Shown here piece after piece: positions 52,936-62,188 of a stretch of 64,000 nucleotides of DNA. A program made the position numbers and the translations under genes. The stretch's first letter is position 1; every line of letters starts with the position of its first letter. The notes beneath the pieces were generated by a model that did no database searches, was not told the DNA's origin, and worked only from the letters and a program-made list of their open reading frames with translations. This stretch comes from Halopelagius inordinatus (GTDB taxonomy: Archaea > Halobacteriota > Halobacteria > Halobacteriales > Haloferacaceae): NCBI RefSeq assembly GCF_900113245.1, contig NZ_FOOQ01000001.1, positions 930,001-994,000 on the forward strand, given 5' to 3'.

Positions 52936-53693
52936 CCGCCGTCGGGCGCGTCCGCGCCACGTTCCTCGCCTCGTGGCACTCCTTTCTCCGCCGCCGGACG
53001 GCGGTGTTTTTCACCTTCTTTTTCCCCGTCATCATCGTCCTCATCTTCGGGGCGTTGGTGCAGACGCAACCGACCGGCGGCGGCCTGTTCGCCGAACCGC
53101 CGGGCTACTACGTGCCGGGCTATCTCGCCGTCGTCGTCCTCTTTACCCCCCTCTCGCGTATCGGGTCGAGCATCGCCCGGCACCGCGAGGGGAATCGCTT
53201 CGAGAAACTGGCGACGACGCCCCTCACGCGCGTGGAGTGGTTGCTCGCACAGACGCTCGTGAACGTCGTCGTCATCGGACTCGCCGCGCTCGCGCTTCTG
53301 GTCCTCACGGTTCTCGTGACGGGCCTGTCGCTGCCGCTCTCCGCGGAGACGCTTCTGGTCGTCCCGTTCGTCGTCCTCGGCGTGACGCTGTTTTGCGGCC
53401 TCGGAGCGATTATCGGGCGCGTCGCCGACTCCCAAGACGGCGTCATCGCGGCGTCGAACACCATCGCGTTGCCGCTTTTGTTCCTCTCCGAGACGTTCGT
53501 CACGCCGTCTCTCCTGCCCGCGTGGTTCCGACCCGCGGTGGACCTCTCTCCGTTGACCTACTTCGCCCGCGGCGTCCGCGCGGTGACGTACGCCGACGCC
53601 TCGGGGGGCGCGCTGTCGAATCTTGCGGTGCTCGCGGCTCTCGCGGCCGTCTTCTTCGCCGCGGGCGCGTACGCGATTCCGCGGACGGACTGA
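52932..53693 (+). CDS. ABC-2 type transporter permease
   Basis: A 253-residue membrane protein from the ATG at 52932 (MTAVGRVRATFLASWHSFLR), overlapping the ATPase gene. Six helices with the ABC-2 signature region ARHREGNRFEKLATTPLTRV between helices 2 and 3 and LSPLTYFARGVRAVTY before the last helix. It forms the channel of the exporter with its partner ATPase. Confidence 0.94.
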   Translation: MTAVGRVRATFLASWHSFLRRRTAVFFTFFFPVIIVLIFGALVQTQPTGGGLFAEPPGYYVPGYLAVVVLFTPLSRIGSSIARHREGNRFEKLATTPLTRVEWLLAQTLVNVVVIGLAALALLVLTVLVTGLSLPLSAETLLVVPFVVLGVTLFCGLGAIIGRVADSQDGVIAASNTIALPLLFLSETFVTPSLLPAWFRPAVDLSPLTYFARGVRAVTYADASGGALSNLAVLAALAAVFFAAGAYAIPRTD

Positions 53694-53956
53694 GGCGACG
53701 CCGAGAGAGCGAACGTCGGCACCGACTCTCGTCTGGGGGATGGCCGACGCGCCGACGTACAACGAGACGGCGGACGGAATGACGTCGCGGTACAGTCTCT
53801 CGTAATCGATGTCTTCGAACGTGGTGGGCGACCGTTCCGGACCGCTTACGTCAGGGAAGGGTCGGTAGCATATGTACTTGTCACGCGCCCACATACGTCA
53901 CGGAGGCGGCATCTCCGGGTACCGACCGCGCGCCGCAGTACTCCCGTCCCGCGGGG

Positions 53957-53966
53957 CTTTAATATC
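53957..53966 (+). promoter_or_regulatory. TATA box for the Eda-type aldolase
   Basis: GCTTTAATATCG ends about 25-30 bp before the ATG at 53991, matching a leaderless haloarchaeal promoter. Confidence 0.5.
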
Positions 53967-53990
53967 GAACGTGGCGCAGGTGGAGACGAC

Positions 53991-54647
53991 ATGGTCGCAC
54001 TCGACGTACACGAGGATATGGACCGACTCGCCGAGAGCGGCGTCGTCGCGGTGATGCGCGGGGCCGACGCCGACACCGTCATCGAAGTCGCACAGGCCCT
54101 CAACGAGGGCGGCGTCACGGCGTACGAGATAACCGCCGACAACCCCGACGCGATGGAACTCATCCGCGAGTTGTCCGGATCGTTCACGGACGACGAGGCC
54201 ATCGTCGGGGCCGGAACCGTCCTCGACGGGGAGACGGCCGGACAGGCAATTAGAGCGGGCGCGGAGTTCGTCGTCAGCCCGAGTTTCCACGAGGACGTCG
54301 TCGAGACGAGCAACCGCCACGGAACCCTCGTCGCGCCGGGTATCTTCACACCGACGGAGGCGATACGCGCCTTCGAGACCGGTGCGGACTTCGTCAAACT
54401 GTTCCCGGCCTCGACGGCGGGTCCGAAGCATCTCTCCAGCATCCAAGGACCGCTTCCGCAGATTCCCATCATGCCGACGGGCGGCATCGACATCGACAAC
54501 GCTCCGGCGTTCATCGAGGCGGGCGCAGTCGTCGTCGGCGCGGGAAGCGCCATCATGGACGCGGACGCCATCGAGGCGGGCGACTACGAGTCCATCACGG
54601 AGACGGCCCGCGAGTTCACCGACGCGATAGAGGCCGCCCGCAGTTAG
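53991..54647 (+). CDS. KDPG/KHG aldolase (Eda type)
   Basis: A 218-residue class I aldolase. Family features are GVVAVMRGADADTVIEVAQA (Arg of substrate binding), GAGTVLDGETAGQAIRAGAE, the Schiff-base Lys in GADFVKLFPASTAGP, and IPIMPTGGIDIDNAPAFIEA. It splits 2-keto-3-deoxy-6-phosphogluconate or the galactonate analogue to pyruvate and glyceraldehyde-3-phosphate in the semi-phosphorylated Entner-Doudoroff route used by haloarchaea. Which sugar epimer it prefers cannot be read. Convergent with the carbonic anhydrase gene. Confidence 0.93.
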   Translation: MVALDVHEDMDRLAESGVVAVMRGADADTVIEVAQALNEGGVTAYEITADNPDAMELIRELSGSFTDDEAIVGAGTVLDGETAGQAIRAGAEFVVSPSFHEDVVETSNRHGTLVAPGIFTPTEAIRAFETGADFVKLFPASTAGPKHLSSIQGPLPQIPIMPTGGIDIDNAPAFIEAGAVVVGAGSAIMDADAIEAGDYESITETAREFTDAIEAARS

Positions 54648-55336
54648 AGCAGCGAACGGACCCGGTCGCCGTACTCGTCCGGAACTCGCTCTCGAAGCGC
54701 GTCCCCGTCCGTCTCGCCGTCGACGCTGACGAGGTACGCCGCGCCGTCGTCGTCGCCGTACGCCCGTTGGAAGTCGTAGACGAACCCCGAGACGGTCACG
54801 TCGTCGGGGACGTCGTCGCTCTCGACGAGGAACCGCACCTGCACGCGGACGGCGTATTCGACGAGACGGTTGACCGCCTCTCCGGCCGCCGTCTCCTCGT
54901 CGTACGCGCCCTCCTCTCGCGCGTCCTCTACGACCGGCACGAGCCGAGAAATCGCCTGCTGGACGCCCGGAAGAGCGTCGCCCCCCTCGCCGTTAACCGC
55001 GTCGTAGGCGGCCGTGACCGCTCCGCACCCGGTGTGTCCGAGGACGACGACGTCGTCGACGCCCAACGATTCGACGGCGTAACCGACGGCGTCGTTCGCG
55101 ACGAGTTCGTCGTCCACGTCGGTCCACGCTTGGTTACCGACGTTGACCGAGGTGAACAGTTCGCCCGCCGCCGCCACGTCCCACGCGCCCTCGGCCGGGA
55201 CGCGCGAATCAGAGCAACTCACCGTGACGATGTCGGGGTACTGTGCCTCTCTGAGTCCCGAGAAACGGTCCGGGGGGGTGTCTCGTACGTGACGTTCGTT
55301 GCCTTCGAGAAGACGGTCGAGTCCGGTCGAACTCAT
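54644..55336 (-). CDS. Beta-class carbonic anhydrase
   Basis: A 230-residue protein from the ATG at 55336 (MSSTGLDRLLEGNERHVRDT). Zinc site and catalytic dyad are complete: CSDSR (Cys41, Asp43, Arg45) and HTGC (His101, Cys104). It interconverts CO2 and bicarbonate. It is transcribed away from the Lrp gene that precedes the dabB/dabA inorganic-carbon transporter genes, so the three probably serve carbon supply together. A small palindrome TCGGGT/ACCCGA lies at 55345-55360, just upstream of its start. Frame open upstream is rejected (unlike a halophile protein). Confidence 0.94.
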   Translation of the reverse strand: MSSTGLDRLLEGNERHVRDTPPDRFSGLREAQYPDIVTVSCSDSRVPAEGAWDVAAAGELFTSVNVGNQAWTDVDDELVANDAVGYAVESLGVDDVVVLGHTGCGAVTAAYDAVNGEGGDALPGVQQAISRLVPVVEDAREEGAYDEETAAGEAVNRLVEYAVRVQVRFLVESDDVPDDVTVSGFVYDFQRAYGDDDGAAYLVSVDGETDGDALRERVPDEYGDRVRSLL

Positions 55337-55547
55337 ACGTGTAGGTCGGGTGGCGACCCGAAAAATGGTTTCTCGTCGAGCGAATCCTCGGAACGGTGCG
55401 ACCGGTGTCCTCGACGCACAGGCGATATACGCCGAGGCTCTCTCACTGCGAACCCCTACGCCGCCCACCTCCTAACACGCTACCCGCGCGAGATAGCCCT
55501 CTCGGGCAGGCGAAAATAGAGAACTCGGTGACGTGCCCGAGCAACGT

Positions 55548-55568
55548 ACAAAGGTAAAGTGCCTTTGT
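55548..55568 (+). promoter_or_regulatory. Inverted repeat before the Lrp gene, candidate operator
   Basis: ACAAAGG/CCTTTGT, perfect 7-bp arms with a 7-bp spacer, ends 15 bp before the ATG at 55584. Lrp/AsnC regulators commonly bind such palindromes at their own promoters. A TATA-like AAAATAGAG lies upstream at about 55512-55520. Confidence 0.5.
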
Positions 55569-55583
55569 CGCAGATATACGCGT

Positions 55584-56069
55584 ATGGCCGAGGAAGAGAT
55601 CGACGACGTGGACAGAGCGGTTCTGTACGCATTACAGGAAGATGCCCGAAACATGTCGTCCGGAGACATCGCAGAGCGAACCGGTACCTCGGACAGTACC
55701 GTCCGCAAGCGCATCCAGCGTCTCGAATCCGACGGCGTAATCAAAGGATACAGCGCCAGTGTCGATTATCAGAAATCGGGCTATCCGCTCCGCATGTTGC
55801 TCTACTGCACCGCTTCGATACCCGAACGCGGTGAGCTCATCCCCGAGATTCTGAACATCGACGGCGTCGTGTCGGTCCAAGAACTGGTCACCGGTGAACA
55901 GAACCTCCTCGTGACGGCTATCGTCGAGTCGGATGGCGATATCACGCCCGTGGCGCAGGAACTCCTCGACATGGGACTCACCGTCGCCGACGAAGTCCTC
56001 GTTCGGAGCCACGAGACGACGCCCTTCGGCAAGTTCGACCCCGAGAACCGTACAGAGGACGGTCGCTAA
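55584..56069 (+). CDS. Lrp/AsnC family transcription regulator
   Basis: A 161-residue regulator from the ATG at 55584 (MAEEEIDDVDRAVLYALQED). The N-terminal helix-turn-helix is DIAERTGTSDSTVRKRIQRL followed by ESDGVIKGY. The C-terminal RAM domain starts at GYPLRMLLYCTASI and has VSVQELVTGEQNLLVTAIVE, where effectors bind between subunits. It lies between the carbonic anhydrase (divergent) and dabB (same strand, 500 bp on), making it the likely regulator of the carbon module. Confidence 0.92.
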   Translation: MAEEEIDDVDRAVLYALQEDARNMSSGDIAERTGTSDSTVRKRIQRLESDGVIKGYSASVDYQKSGYPLRMLLYCTASIPERGELIPEILNIDGVVSVQELVTGEQNLLVTAIVESDGDITPVAQELLDMGLTVADEVLVRSHETTPFGKFDPENRTEDGR

Positions 56070-56568
56070 ACGACGACGCGTTCGACGCCCAGCGCAGTCG
56101 CGCGCCGGACGACCGACCGACCGACGAGAACGTTTCCTCCGACTTCGAGACAGCCATTCCGAACCAGAGAACGACCTGGTCTTTCTGACCGAGACATCGA
56201 ACGCTTCGGTAATATCACCTCACCTCGGGAGCGGATTTCTCGTAGAGATCGAATCGATACCGGCGCGTGCGTACGGAGGTGAACTGCCCGTCGAACGGGA
56301 CAGTATCGAATCTGCTATCGAATCGGTCTAGGACCGGGTATCTCGGAGGTTCGGTCCACGTTGCGAGCCTCCCGACTCTCACTGTCGAGGCCGCTCGACG
56401 GCACGGCACCCGAAACCATAATGTTCTATAATGGCTTTTCTTGCGAACGTTTTGTGAATATAGGAACGCTTAATAGACAAACTGTTCTCAAATGCAGGTG
56501 AACGCGACCAATAACGGCCCTCCGAGTCCGTCTCGGTTGCCGGAACGGTTCGTAAAACGGACTGAACG
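56070..56568. other. Gene-free interval upstream of dabB
   Basis: About 500 bp. No convincing gene. The part at 56,410-56,490 is AT-rich (TATA-like CTATAATGG and GAATATAGG, AATAGACAAAC) and should contain the dabB promoter. A 64-codon minus-strand frame at 56215-56409 was seen but has no supporting feature. Confidence 0.5.
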
Positions 56569-58053
56569 ATGTCAGGACGCACCTCAAAAACCCCGGTCGG
56601 AGCACTGCCGGAGACGACGGTGGAGTCGCCGTTCGTTCCCGTCGCACTAACGTGGCTCGTGTGGGTACTGTTCTCCGCGAGTATCGTCCTCCTTGCCGCC
56701 CGAGTCCGGTTCGGTGGCGTCTGGGAGATTCCCGGCGTGGTCGCCGTGGACGGATTGACCGTCCTGATGTGGGTGGTCGTCACGTTCTTCAGTGGCATCG
56801 TCCACAGCTACTCGCGCCGCTACATGGCGGGTAGCTCCTACGAAACGGGCTTCTTCCTCACCGTGTTCGGTTTCACCGTGTCCGTGATGGGACTCGTCGC
56901 GGCCGACCACATCGCCTCGTTCGGACTCCTGTGGTTGACGATGGGCCTGTTGATGGCGAAACTCATCGGTATCGTCGGCGACTGGGAACAGGCGCAGGCG
57001 GCCGCGACGGTCGCCCGCAGGTACTTCTTCGCCAGCAGCGCGCTCCTCGGTGTCGCGCTGACGGCGCTTTGGTGGGCGACCGGAGCGACGACGGTCTCCG
57101 GTATCGCCGCGGCGACCGAGACGCTCGGAGGACCGGTGTGGTTCGTCGCCGCCGGGGCCCTCATCCTCGCGGCGATGATTCAATCCGCGCTCGTCCCGTT
57201 TCACAACTGGCTCCTCTCCTCGATGACGGCACCGACGCCGGCGTCGGCAGTGATGCACGCCGGGTTCGTCAACGCGGGGGGTATCCTCCTGACCCGTTTC
57301 GCCCCGGTCGTCACCGTCGACGCAACGCTCATGCTCGCGGTCGTCGTCGTCGGTGCGGCCAGCGCGTTGCTCGGGAAACTCCTCAAATCCGTCCAGCCGG
57401 ACGTCAAGAGCAAGCTGGCCTGTTCGACCGTGGGACAGATGGGCTTCATGATCATGCAGGCCGGCCTCGGATTCTTCGGGGCCGCTATCACCCACCTCAT
57501 CCTGCACGGCTTCTACAAAGCCTACCGGTTCCTCAGCGCGGGCGGGCAGGTCGAACGCACCAGCCCGACAAAGACGACGTTGCAGGAGACGGGCGTCGCG
57601 GGTGCCGCAGTGATACTCCTGACCGGACTGACCGGAGGCGCGCTGTTCGCAGTGTTGACGGGGGAAGGAACGAGCCTCGACAGCGGCCTCCTGTTGGCCT
57701 TCTTCGTAGTGCTCACCACGCTCCACGCGGCCCGCAGTGCGGTCCGTCACACGTCGCTTCCGGCGATGGTCCGCTACGGGGCGGTTCCGTTGGTGTTCCT
57801 TCCGGCCATCACCGTCTATGCTCTCGTCTACACGGCTATCTCGAATCTCCTGACCGGACTCCCGGTCGTCACGGCGCCGACCGAACTGAGCGTGTTCCAC
57901 GTCGTCGTCGCCGCCGTCTTTCTCGCCGTCTACGTCGCGATGGAAGCCGGCGTCCACGAACGCAGCAAGCGTCTCTACGTGATGCTAGTGAACACGAGCC
58001 AACCATCGTCCAGCACCGCCCTGACCGCCAGAGAGGATTACAATGACTACTGA
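56569..58053 (+). CDS. dabB: DabB-type NuoL-like subunit of inorganic-carbon transporter
   Basis: A 494-residue membrane protein of the NADH-quinone oxidoreductase chain 5/Mrp antiporter family, about 13-14 helices. Proton-path features are SGIVHSYSRRYMAGSSYETG, the WLTMGLLMAKLIGIVGD region with Lys in the membrane, LVPFHNWLLSSMTAPTPASA and VMHAGFVNAGGILL. There is no NADH-binding context, and it overlaps dabA by 11 bp, so it is DabB, which couples cation flow to CO2 hydration by DabA. Start ATG at 56569. Confidence 0.92.
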   Translation: MSGRTSKTPVGALPETTVESPFVPVALTWLVWVLFSASIVLLAARVRFGGVWEIPGVVAVDGLTVLMWVVVTFFSGIVHSYSRRYMAGSSYETGFFLTVFGFTVSVMGLVAADHIASFGLLWLTMGLLMAKLIGIVGDWEQAQAAATVARRYFFASSALLGVALTALWWATGATTVSGIAAATETLGGPVWFVAAGALILAAMIQSALVPFHNWLLSSMTAPTPASAVMHAGFVNAGGILLTRFAPVVTVDATLMLAVVVVGAASALLGKLLKSVQPDVKSKLACSTVGQMGFMIMQAGLGFFGAAITHLILHGFYKAYRFLSAGGQVERTSPTKTTLQETGVAGAAVILLTGLTGGALFAVLTGEGTSLDSGLLLAFFVVLTTLHAARSAVRHTSLPAMVRYGAVPLVFLPAITVYALVYTAISNLLTGLPVVTAPTELSVFHVVVAAVFLAVYVAMEAGVHERSKRLYVMLVNTSQPSSSTALTAREDYNDY

Positions 58054-60448
58054 ATCCACTATCGAGGACAGCATCGACAAAGCAGCGACCGTCGTCGGAG
58101 CGGTCTGGCCGATCCACTCGTTCGTGACGGCCAACCCCCTCTCGGGATTCGAAGACCTGCCGTTCGGCGAGGCGGTGACGCAGGCGGCCGACCTGCTCGG
58201 TGGTCGCGGCTACCCCAGTCCGGAGACGTTCCAAGCAGCGCTCGACGGCGGCCAGATCGACCACGAACTGCTCGAATCTGAACTCGCCGAACGCGGCTAC
58301 GAGGCCGACCCGAAGATGCTGCTCGAGCGCATGGACACCGCCGTCGATCCGGAGACGAAAGACGCCGACACCGAGCGTGTCGACCACGTACTGACGAAGT
58401 GGCTGTCGGGCTTTCTCGACGAGGGCTCCGCCGAGTGGTCGATGCCGAACCGCGACGCCGGGTTCTACACTGCCTTCCGTGAGGTGGCCGAGTACGACAG
58501 CGAAATCCCCGACGAAGGGGCCGTCGCTGCTCTGCCCGAAACGCCAATCGAGGCCATCGAGGCCGTTCTGGAGCCGTATCCGGAGAGTCAGTGGGTGCCT
58601 GTCTTCGAGGAGCAACTGGCCGCGCTCCCCGGCTGGACCGGCTTCATCAAGCAGCGCGCCGACGGCGAGGGCGCGTGGCAGTCGGCCCACCCCATCACGC
58701 TTGCGGGCTATCTCGCGGCCCGCCTCTCGTTGCTCGACAGCTTCGGCGTCGCGATCGAACCCTCGACCAGCCACGACAGAACCGAGGTTGACACGGCCGA
58801 CGAACTCGCCGAAGCGTTCCTGAACGCCTGGGAGGCGAGTTACCGCACCGAAGTCGTCGAGAGCGTCGCCGCCGAGAGCCGGTCGCTCGCCGAGAGCGAG
58901 CCGTCGGGTCGCTCGGACGCACAACTGGTCTTCTGTATCGACACTCGTTCGGAGCTCGTCCGCCGCCACATCGAAGCCACGGGCGATTACGAAACCCACG
59001 GCTACGCCGGTTTCTTCGGTGTTCCGATGGAGTACCAGGGATACGATGCTGAGGTGTCGGTCGATGCCTGCCCGCCGATACTCGACCCACAGCACCGCGT
59101 AACCGAGATTCCGACCGATAAGCACACGCAGGCGAGACACGATCGTTGGTCGAGCATCCGCGAAGCCGCGAGCGAGGTCGTCAAGACGCTGAGAAAGAAC
59201 CCTGCCACCGCCTTCGGCTTCGTCGAGAACGCCGGCAGCGGGTACGGCCTGGCGCTTGCGGCCCGCACGCTCGTCCCCGGCCGCGTCCACGACCTGTTCG
59301 ACACCGCCGGTGACGCGGTGCCCGACGACCACGAGTTCTGCGAGCAGGTTGTCCACTACCAGAACTCCTACGCCGGTGATCTCCCGGTGGGACTGACCCA
59401 CGAGGAGAAAGTCGAGTACGCCGCTACCGCCTTCGAGTTGATGGGCTGGCAAGAGTTCAGTCGTCTCGTCGTTTTCACCGGCCACGCGAGCGAGACGGCG
59501 AACAACCCCTACGACTCGAGTTTGGACTGTGGTGCCTGCGCCGGCAACCCCGGCGGCCCGAACGCCCGCGTCCTCGCGACGATTTGCAACGACACCGAGG
59601 TCAAGACGGCGCTGCGCGAACGCGGTTTCGACATCCCCGACGACACCGTCTTCCTCGCCGGCGAACACAACACGACGACTGACGAGATCGAACTATACGA
59701 CGGCGACGTACCCGAGAGCCACGCCGGAGAAATCGACCAGTTGCGCGCGGACCTCGCCACCGCTCGCGAGAACGCGACTGCCGAGCGCGCCGAGTCGATG
59801 GGCGCCGAGGGATCGGTGGGCGTGAGTGAGACGGAACGTCGCGCCGCCGACTGGGCCGAGACACGTCCCGAGTGGGGACTGGCCGGTAACGCCAGCTTCG
59901 TCGTCGGCCCCCGCGAACTCACGAGCGACCTCGACCTCGACGGGCGCGCCTTCCTCCACTCGTACGACTGGTCGACCGACCCCGACGGCGACGCGCTGGA
60001 AGCCATCCTCACGGGCCCCATGGTCGTCACCCAGTGGATCAACACCCAGTACTACTTCTCGACGGTCGACAACGCCGTCTACGGCGGCGGGTCGAAGGTG
60101 ACCCAAAACCCCGTCGGTAACATCGGCGTCCATCAGGGCAACGGCGGCGACCTGATGACCGGTCTCCCTCTTCAGTCGCTGATGGTCGACGACGACGAAC
60201 CGTACCATCAGCCGCTTCGTCTCTCGACGGTCGTCCACGCGCCGGTCCAGCGCGTCACCGGCGTCTTGGCCGACCACGAGGAGTTGACCACACTGCTGGA
60301 CAACGACTGGCTCTCGCTGACGGTCGTCGACCCGACCCAGGACCACCGCGCGTTCCACTACGAGGACGGCCTGGAGTGGACGCCGACGTCCGTTCGGCCC
60401 GGAGTCCGCCCGGAGGCGACGAGCGTTCCCACGGTCGCGGACGACTGA
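58043..60448 (+). CDS. dabA: DabA inorganic-carbon transporter subunit (DUF2309)
   Basis: An 801-residue protein of the DUF2309/UPF0753 family. The beta-carbonic-anhydrase-like zinc site is intact: VFCIDTRSE (Cys298, Asp300, Arg302), and FTGHASETANNPY with His481, then LDCGACAGNPGGPNAR with Cys496. Near the end, FSTVDNAVYGGGSKVTQNP and GIHQG-like GVHQGNGGDLMTGLPLQ are family signatures. DabA hydrates CO2 vectorially on the cytoplasmic face, trapping bicarbonate (shown for Halothiobacillus DAB). It overlaps dabB and lacks a separate ribosome-binding site, implying coupling. Length is in the normal range. Confidence 0.94.
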   Translation: MTTESTIEDSIDKAATVVGAVWPIHSFVTANPLSGFEDLPFGEAVTQAADLLGGRGYPSPETFQAALDGGQIDHELLESELAERGYEADPKMLLERMDTAVDPETKDADTERVDHVLTKWLSGFLDEGSAEWSMPNRDAGFYTAFREVAEYDSEIPDEGAVAALPETPIEAIEAVLEPYPESQWVPVFEEQLAALPGWTGFIKQRADGEGAWQSAHPITLAGYLAARLSLLDSFGVAIEPSTSHDRTEVDTADELAEAFLNAWEASYRTEVVESVAAESRSLAESEPSGRSDAQLVFCIDTRSELVRRHIEATGDYETHGYAGFFGVPMEYQGYDAEVSVDACPPILDPQHRVTEIPTDKHTQARHDRWSSIREAASEVVKTLRKNPATAFGFVENAGSGYGLALAARTLVPGRVHDLFDTAGDAVPDDHEFCEQVVHYQNSYAGDLPVGLTHEEKVEYAATAFELMGWQEFSRLVVFTGHASETANNPYDSSLDCGACAGNPGGPNARVLATICNDTEVKTALRERGFDIPDDTVFLAGEHNTTTDEIELYDGDVPESHAGEIDQLRADLATARENATAERAESMGAEGSVGVSETERRAADWAETRPEWGLAGNASFVVGPRELTSDLDLDGRAFLHSYDWSTDPDGDALEAILTGPMVVTQWINTQYYFSTVDNAVYGGGSKVTQNPVGNIGVHQGNGGDLMTGLPLQSLMVDDDEPYHQPLRLSTVVHAPVQRVTGVLADHEELTTLLDNDWLSLTVVDPTQDHRAFHYEDGLEWTPTSVRPGVRPEATSVPTVADD

Positions 60449-60585
60449 CCCGAGCGAATCCGCCTCGAACTCGTCGGGCCGTCCCGACGCCTCGTCCGGA
60501 GCCACGGATTCCACTTTCTCGGATCCTCTTTCGGTTGCGACGACACGGACACCGACTGACGAAGAGAGGTACTTCGGCGCGCTGC

Positions 60586-62187
60586 CTACCTGTCGTCCCG
60601 CGTCTCACTCGGGGCGACCGAGGAACCCTCGTCGTCGGTCGCCGTTGTACCGTCTCCGCGGCCGTCACCGGCGTCTCGGCGGGGCGTCTCGCTCTGCGCC
60701 TCTGACGCGCGGCGGCGACGGTCGGAACGTCTCGCGGCGCGCGCGGCCAGCAATCGCTGGTCGAGTTCGTCGCGGAGGCGGTCCGCCGCGGCGGCGTCTA
60801 TATCGACTGCGGCGGCGTCGCTCCCGCCGATAGAGAGCGACCCCGCGGTGTCGATAGTGACCGTCGCGAGGCGGAGGCGACGCTGAAACACCGTCCGGCT
60901 GTCGATGACCGTCTGGATGCGGTAGTAGGGGACCACCTTGGTCTCGCGCTTCAAAACGCCGTTTCGGGTGACGACGTGGTCCGGTCCGAGCCAGACGCCC
61001 CGGTGTTTCCACTTGTAGTGTGCGGCGACGGGAATCGCCGGCAGGACGATGGCGGTCCAGTACCACGGAACCCCGCCGAGGACGGCGTTCGCGGCGTACA
61101 GCGCGCCCGTGACGATAGAGAACGCGATGAGATACCGCGCGGCGTAGCGCCGCCGGGTTCGCTTCGGCGGGCGTTCGAACTCCGGGGACCCGACGTGTTC
61201 GATGTCGTTGACGAGCGATTCGATTCGGTCGCGGCTCGCGAAGGGGACAGCCGCCTCGGACCCCTGCCCGTTCTCGTTGCCGCCCGGGCCGTGGCCCGCC
61301 GTCTCGATGAGGAGCGTCGCGTAGCCCGCCCACCGCTTCAGCGGGTTGTCCGTTATCGTCAGCGTCTGTACCTTGTCGAACGGTATCGACCCGTCGTATC
61401 GCTGGAGCAACCCGCGTTCGTACTGGAGTTCCTCTCCGGACCGCACGAGGCGGAAACCGTAGTAGTTCACCACGGCCACAGTCGCTCCGGCGAGCCACGA
61501 GACGAGAACCGCGGCGACGACGAGGACGACCATCCCGACGATTGCGGTGGGAAATCCGAACGAGTCGGGGAGAAGCGACGTGACGAACGGCACCGACCCG
61601 GAGGCGAAGATGAACACCGCACCGGGGAGGCGGAAGTCGAACGAGAGTGCTCCCAAAAGCGCCAGCTCCCGGTCGTCGAGGGCGAACATCTCCTCGGAGG
61701 GCGTCTGCGTCTCCTCCGCGACGTCGTCGCCGCGCTTGAGGCGCGGGAGTTCTCGCTGGAGGCGCTTTGCCTCCTCGAAGGAGACGAACCTGAGCTGTGC
61801 TTCCGTTCCGCTTCCGCCCGCCGTCTCGAAGTTCACCACCGCGATACCGACCGCTCTCTGGACGACGTTCCGCGCGATATCGACGTTCTGAACGCGCCGG
61901 AGCGGTATCTCGCGCGTCCGTCGCGAAACGACGCCGGAGTGGATATCGAGCGTGTCGGGCGTCAGTTCGTACCTGAACAGTCGGTAGTACGCCACCTCGT
62001 AGGCCAACAGCACGGCGACGCCGACGCCCGCGAAGAGAACCAGCGCGGCGGGCCCCGCGAGTCCGACGAACGGGAGGCTCATCCCGCCGCCGGTGGCGAG
62101 CATGAACGCGAGAAACGCGAGGATGCTCCCGCCCCTCTGGACGACGCGGTACGGCACCGAGAGCGGCGAGAGTCGGTGTTCGGGCAT
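60586..62187 (-). CDS. Bacterial PH-domain membrane protein (YdbT-like)
   Basis: A 533-residue protein with three bPH2 (DUF304) units, each after a pair of membrane helices. Typical strands are YELTPDTLDIHSGVVSRRTR, then EIPLRRVQNVDIARNVVQRA, and near the end VTRNGVLKRETKVVPYYRIQ. It follows the smaller PH protein by one base and certainly shares a transcript. YdbS/YdbT pairs are envelope proteins of unclear role, implicated in bacteria in antimicrobial-peptide tolerance. The C-terminus is acidic and Ser-rich. Confidence 0.92.
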   Translation of the reverse strand: MPEHRLSPLSVPYRVVQRGGSILAFLAFMLATGGGMSLPFVGLAGPAALVLFAGVGVAVLLAYEVAYYRLFRYELTPDTLDIHSGVVSRRTREIPLRRVQNVDIARNVVQRAVGIAVVNFETAGGSGTEAQLRFVSFEEAKRLQRELPRLKRGDDVAEETQTPSEEMFALDDRELALLGALSFDFRLPGAVFIFASGSVPFVTSLLPDSFGFPTAIVGMVVLVVAAVLVSWLAGATVAVVNYYGFRLVRSGEELQYERGLLQRYDGSIPFDKVQTLTITDNPLKRWAGYATLLIETAGHGPGGNENGQGSEAAVPFASRDRIESLVNDIEHVGSPEFERPPKRTRRRYAARYLIAFSIVTGALYAANAVLGGVPWYWTAIVLPAIPVAAHYKWKHRGVWLGPDHVVTRNGVLKRETKVVPYYRIQTVIDSRTVFQRRLRLATVTIDTAGSLSIGGSDAAAVDIDAAAADRLRDELDQRLLAARAARRSDRRRRASEAQSETPRRDAGDGRGDGTTATDDEGSSVAPSETRDDR

Positions 62188-62188
62188 C

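Noticed and set aside
52905-53894. Minus-strand frame starting MWARDKYICYRPFPD downstream of the ABC permease
   Set aside because: The first 60 residues look protein-like, but the rest runs antisense to the permease gene with a charged, repetitive sequence; no promoter or homologous feature supports it.
56215-56409. Minus-strand 64-codon frame in the gap before dabB
   Set aside because: No ribosome-binding site, no recognisable motif, and a basic composition; kept as unsupported.
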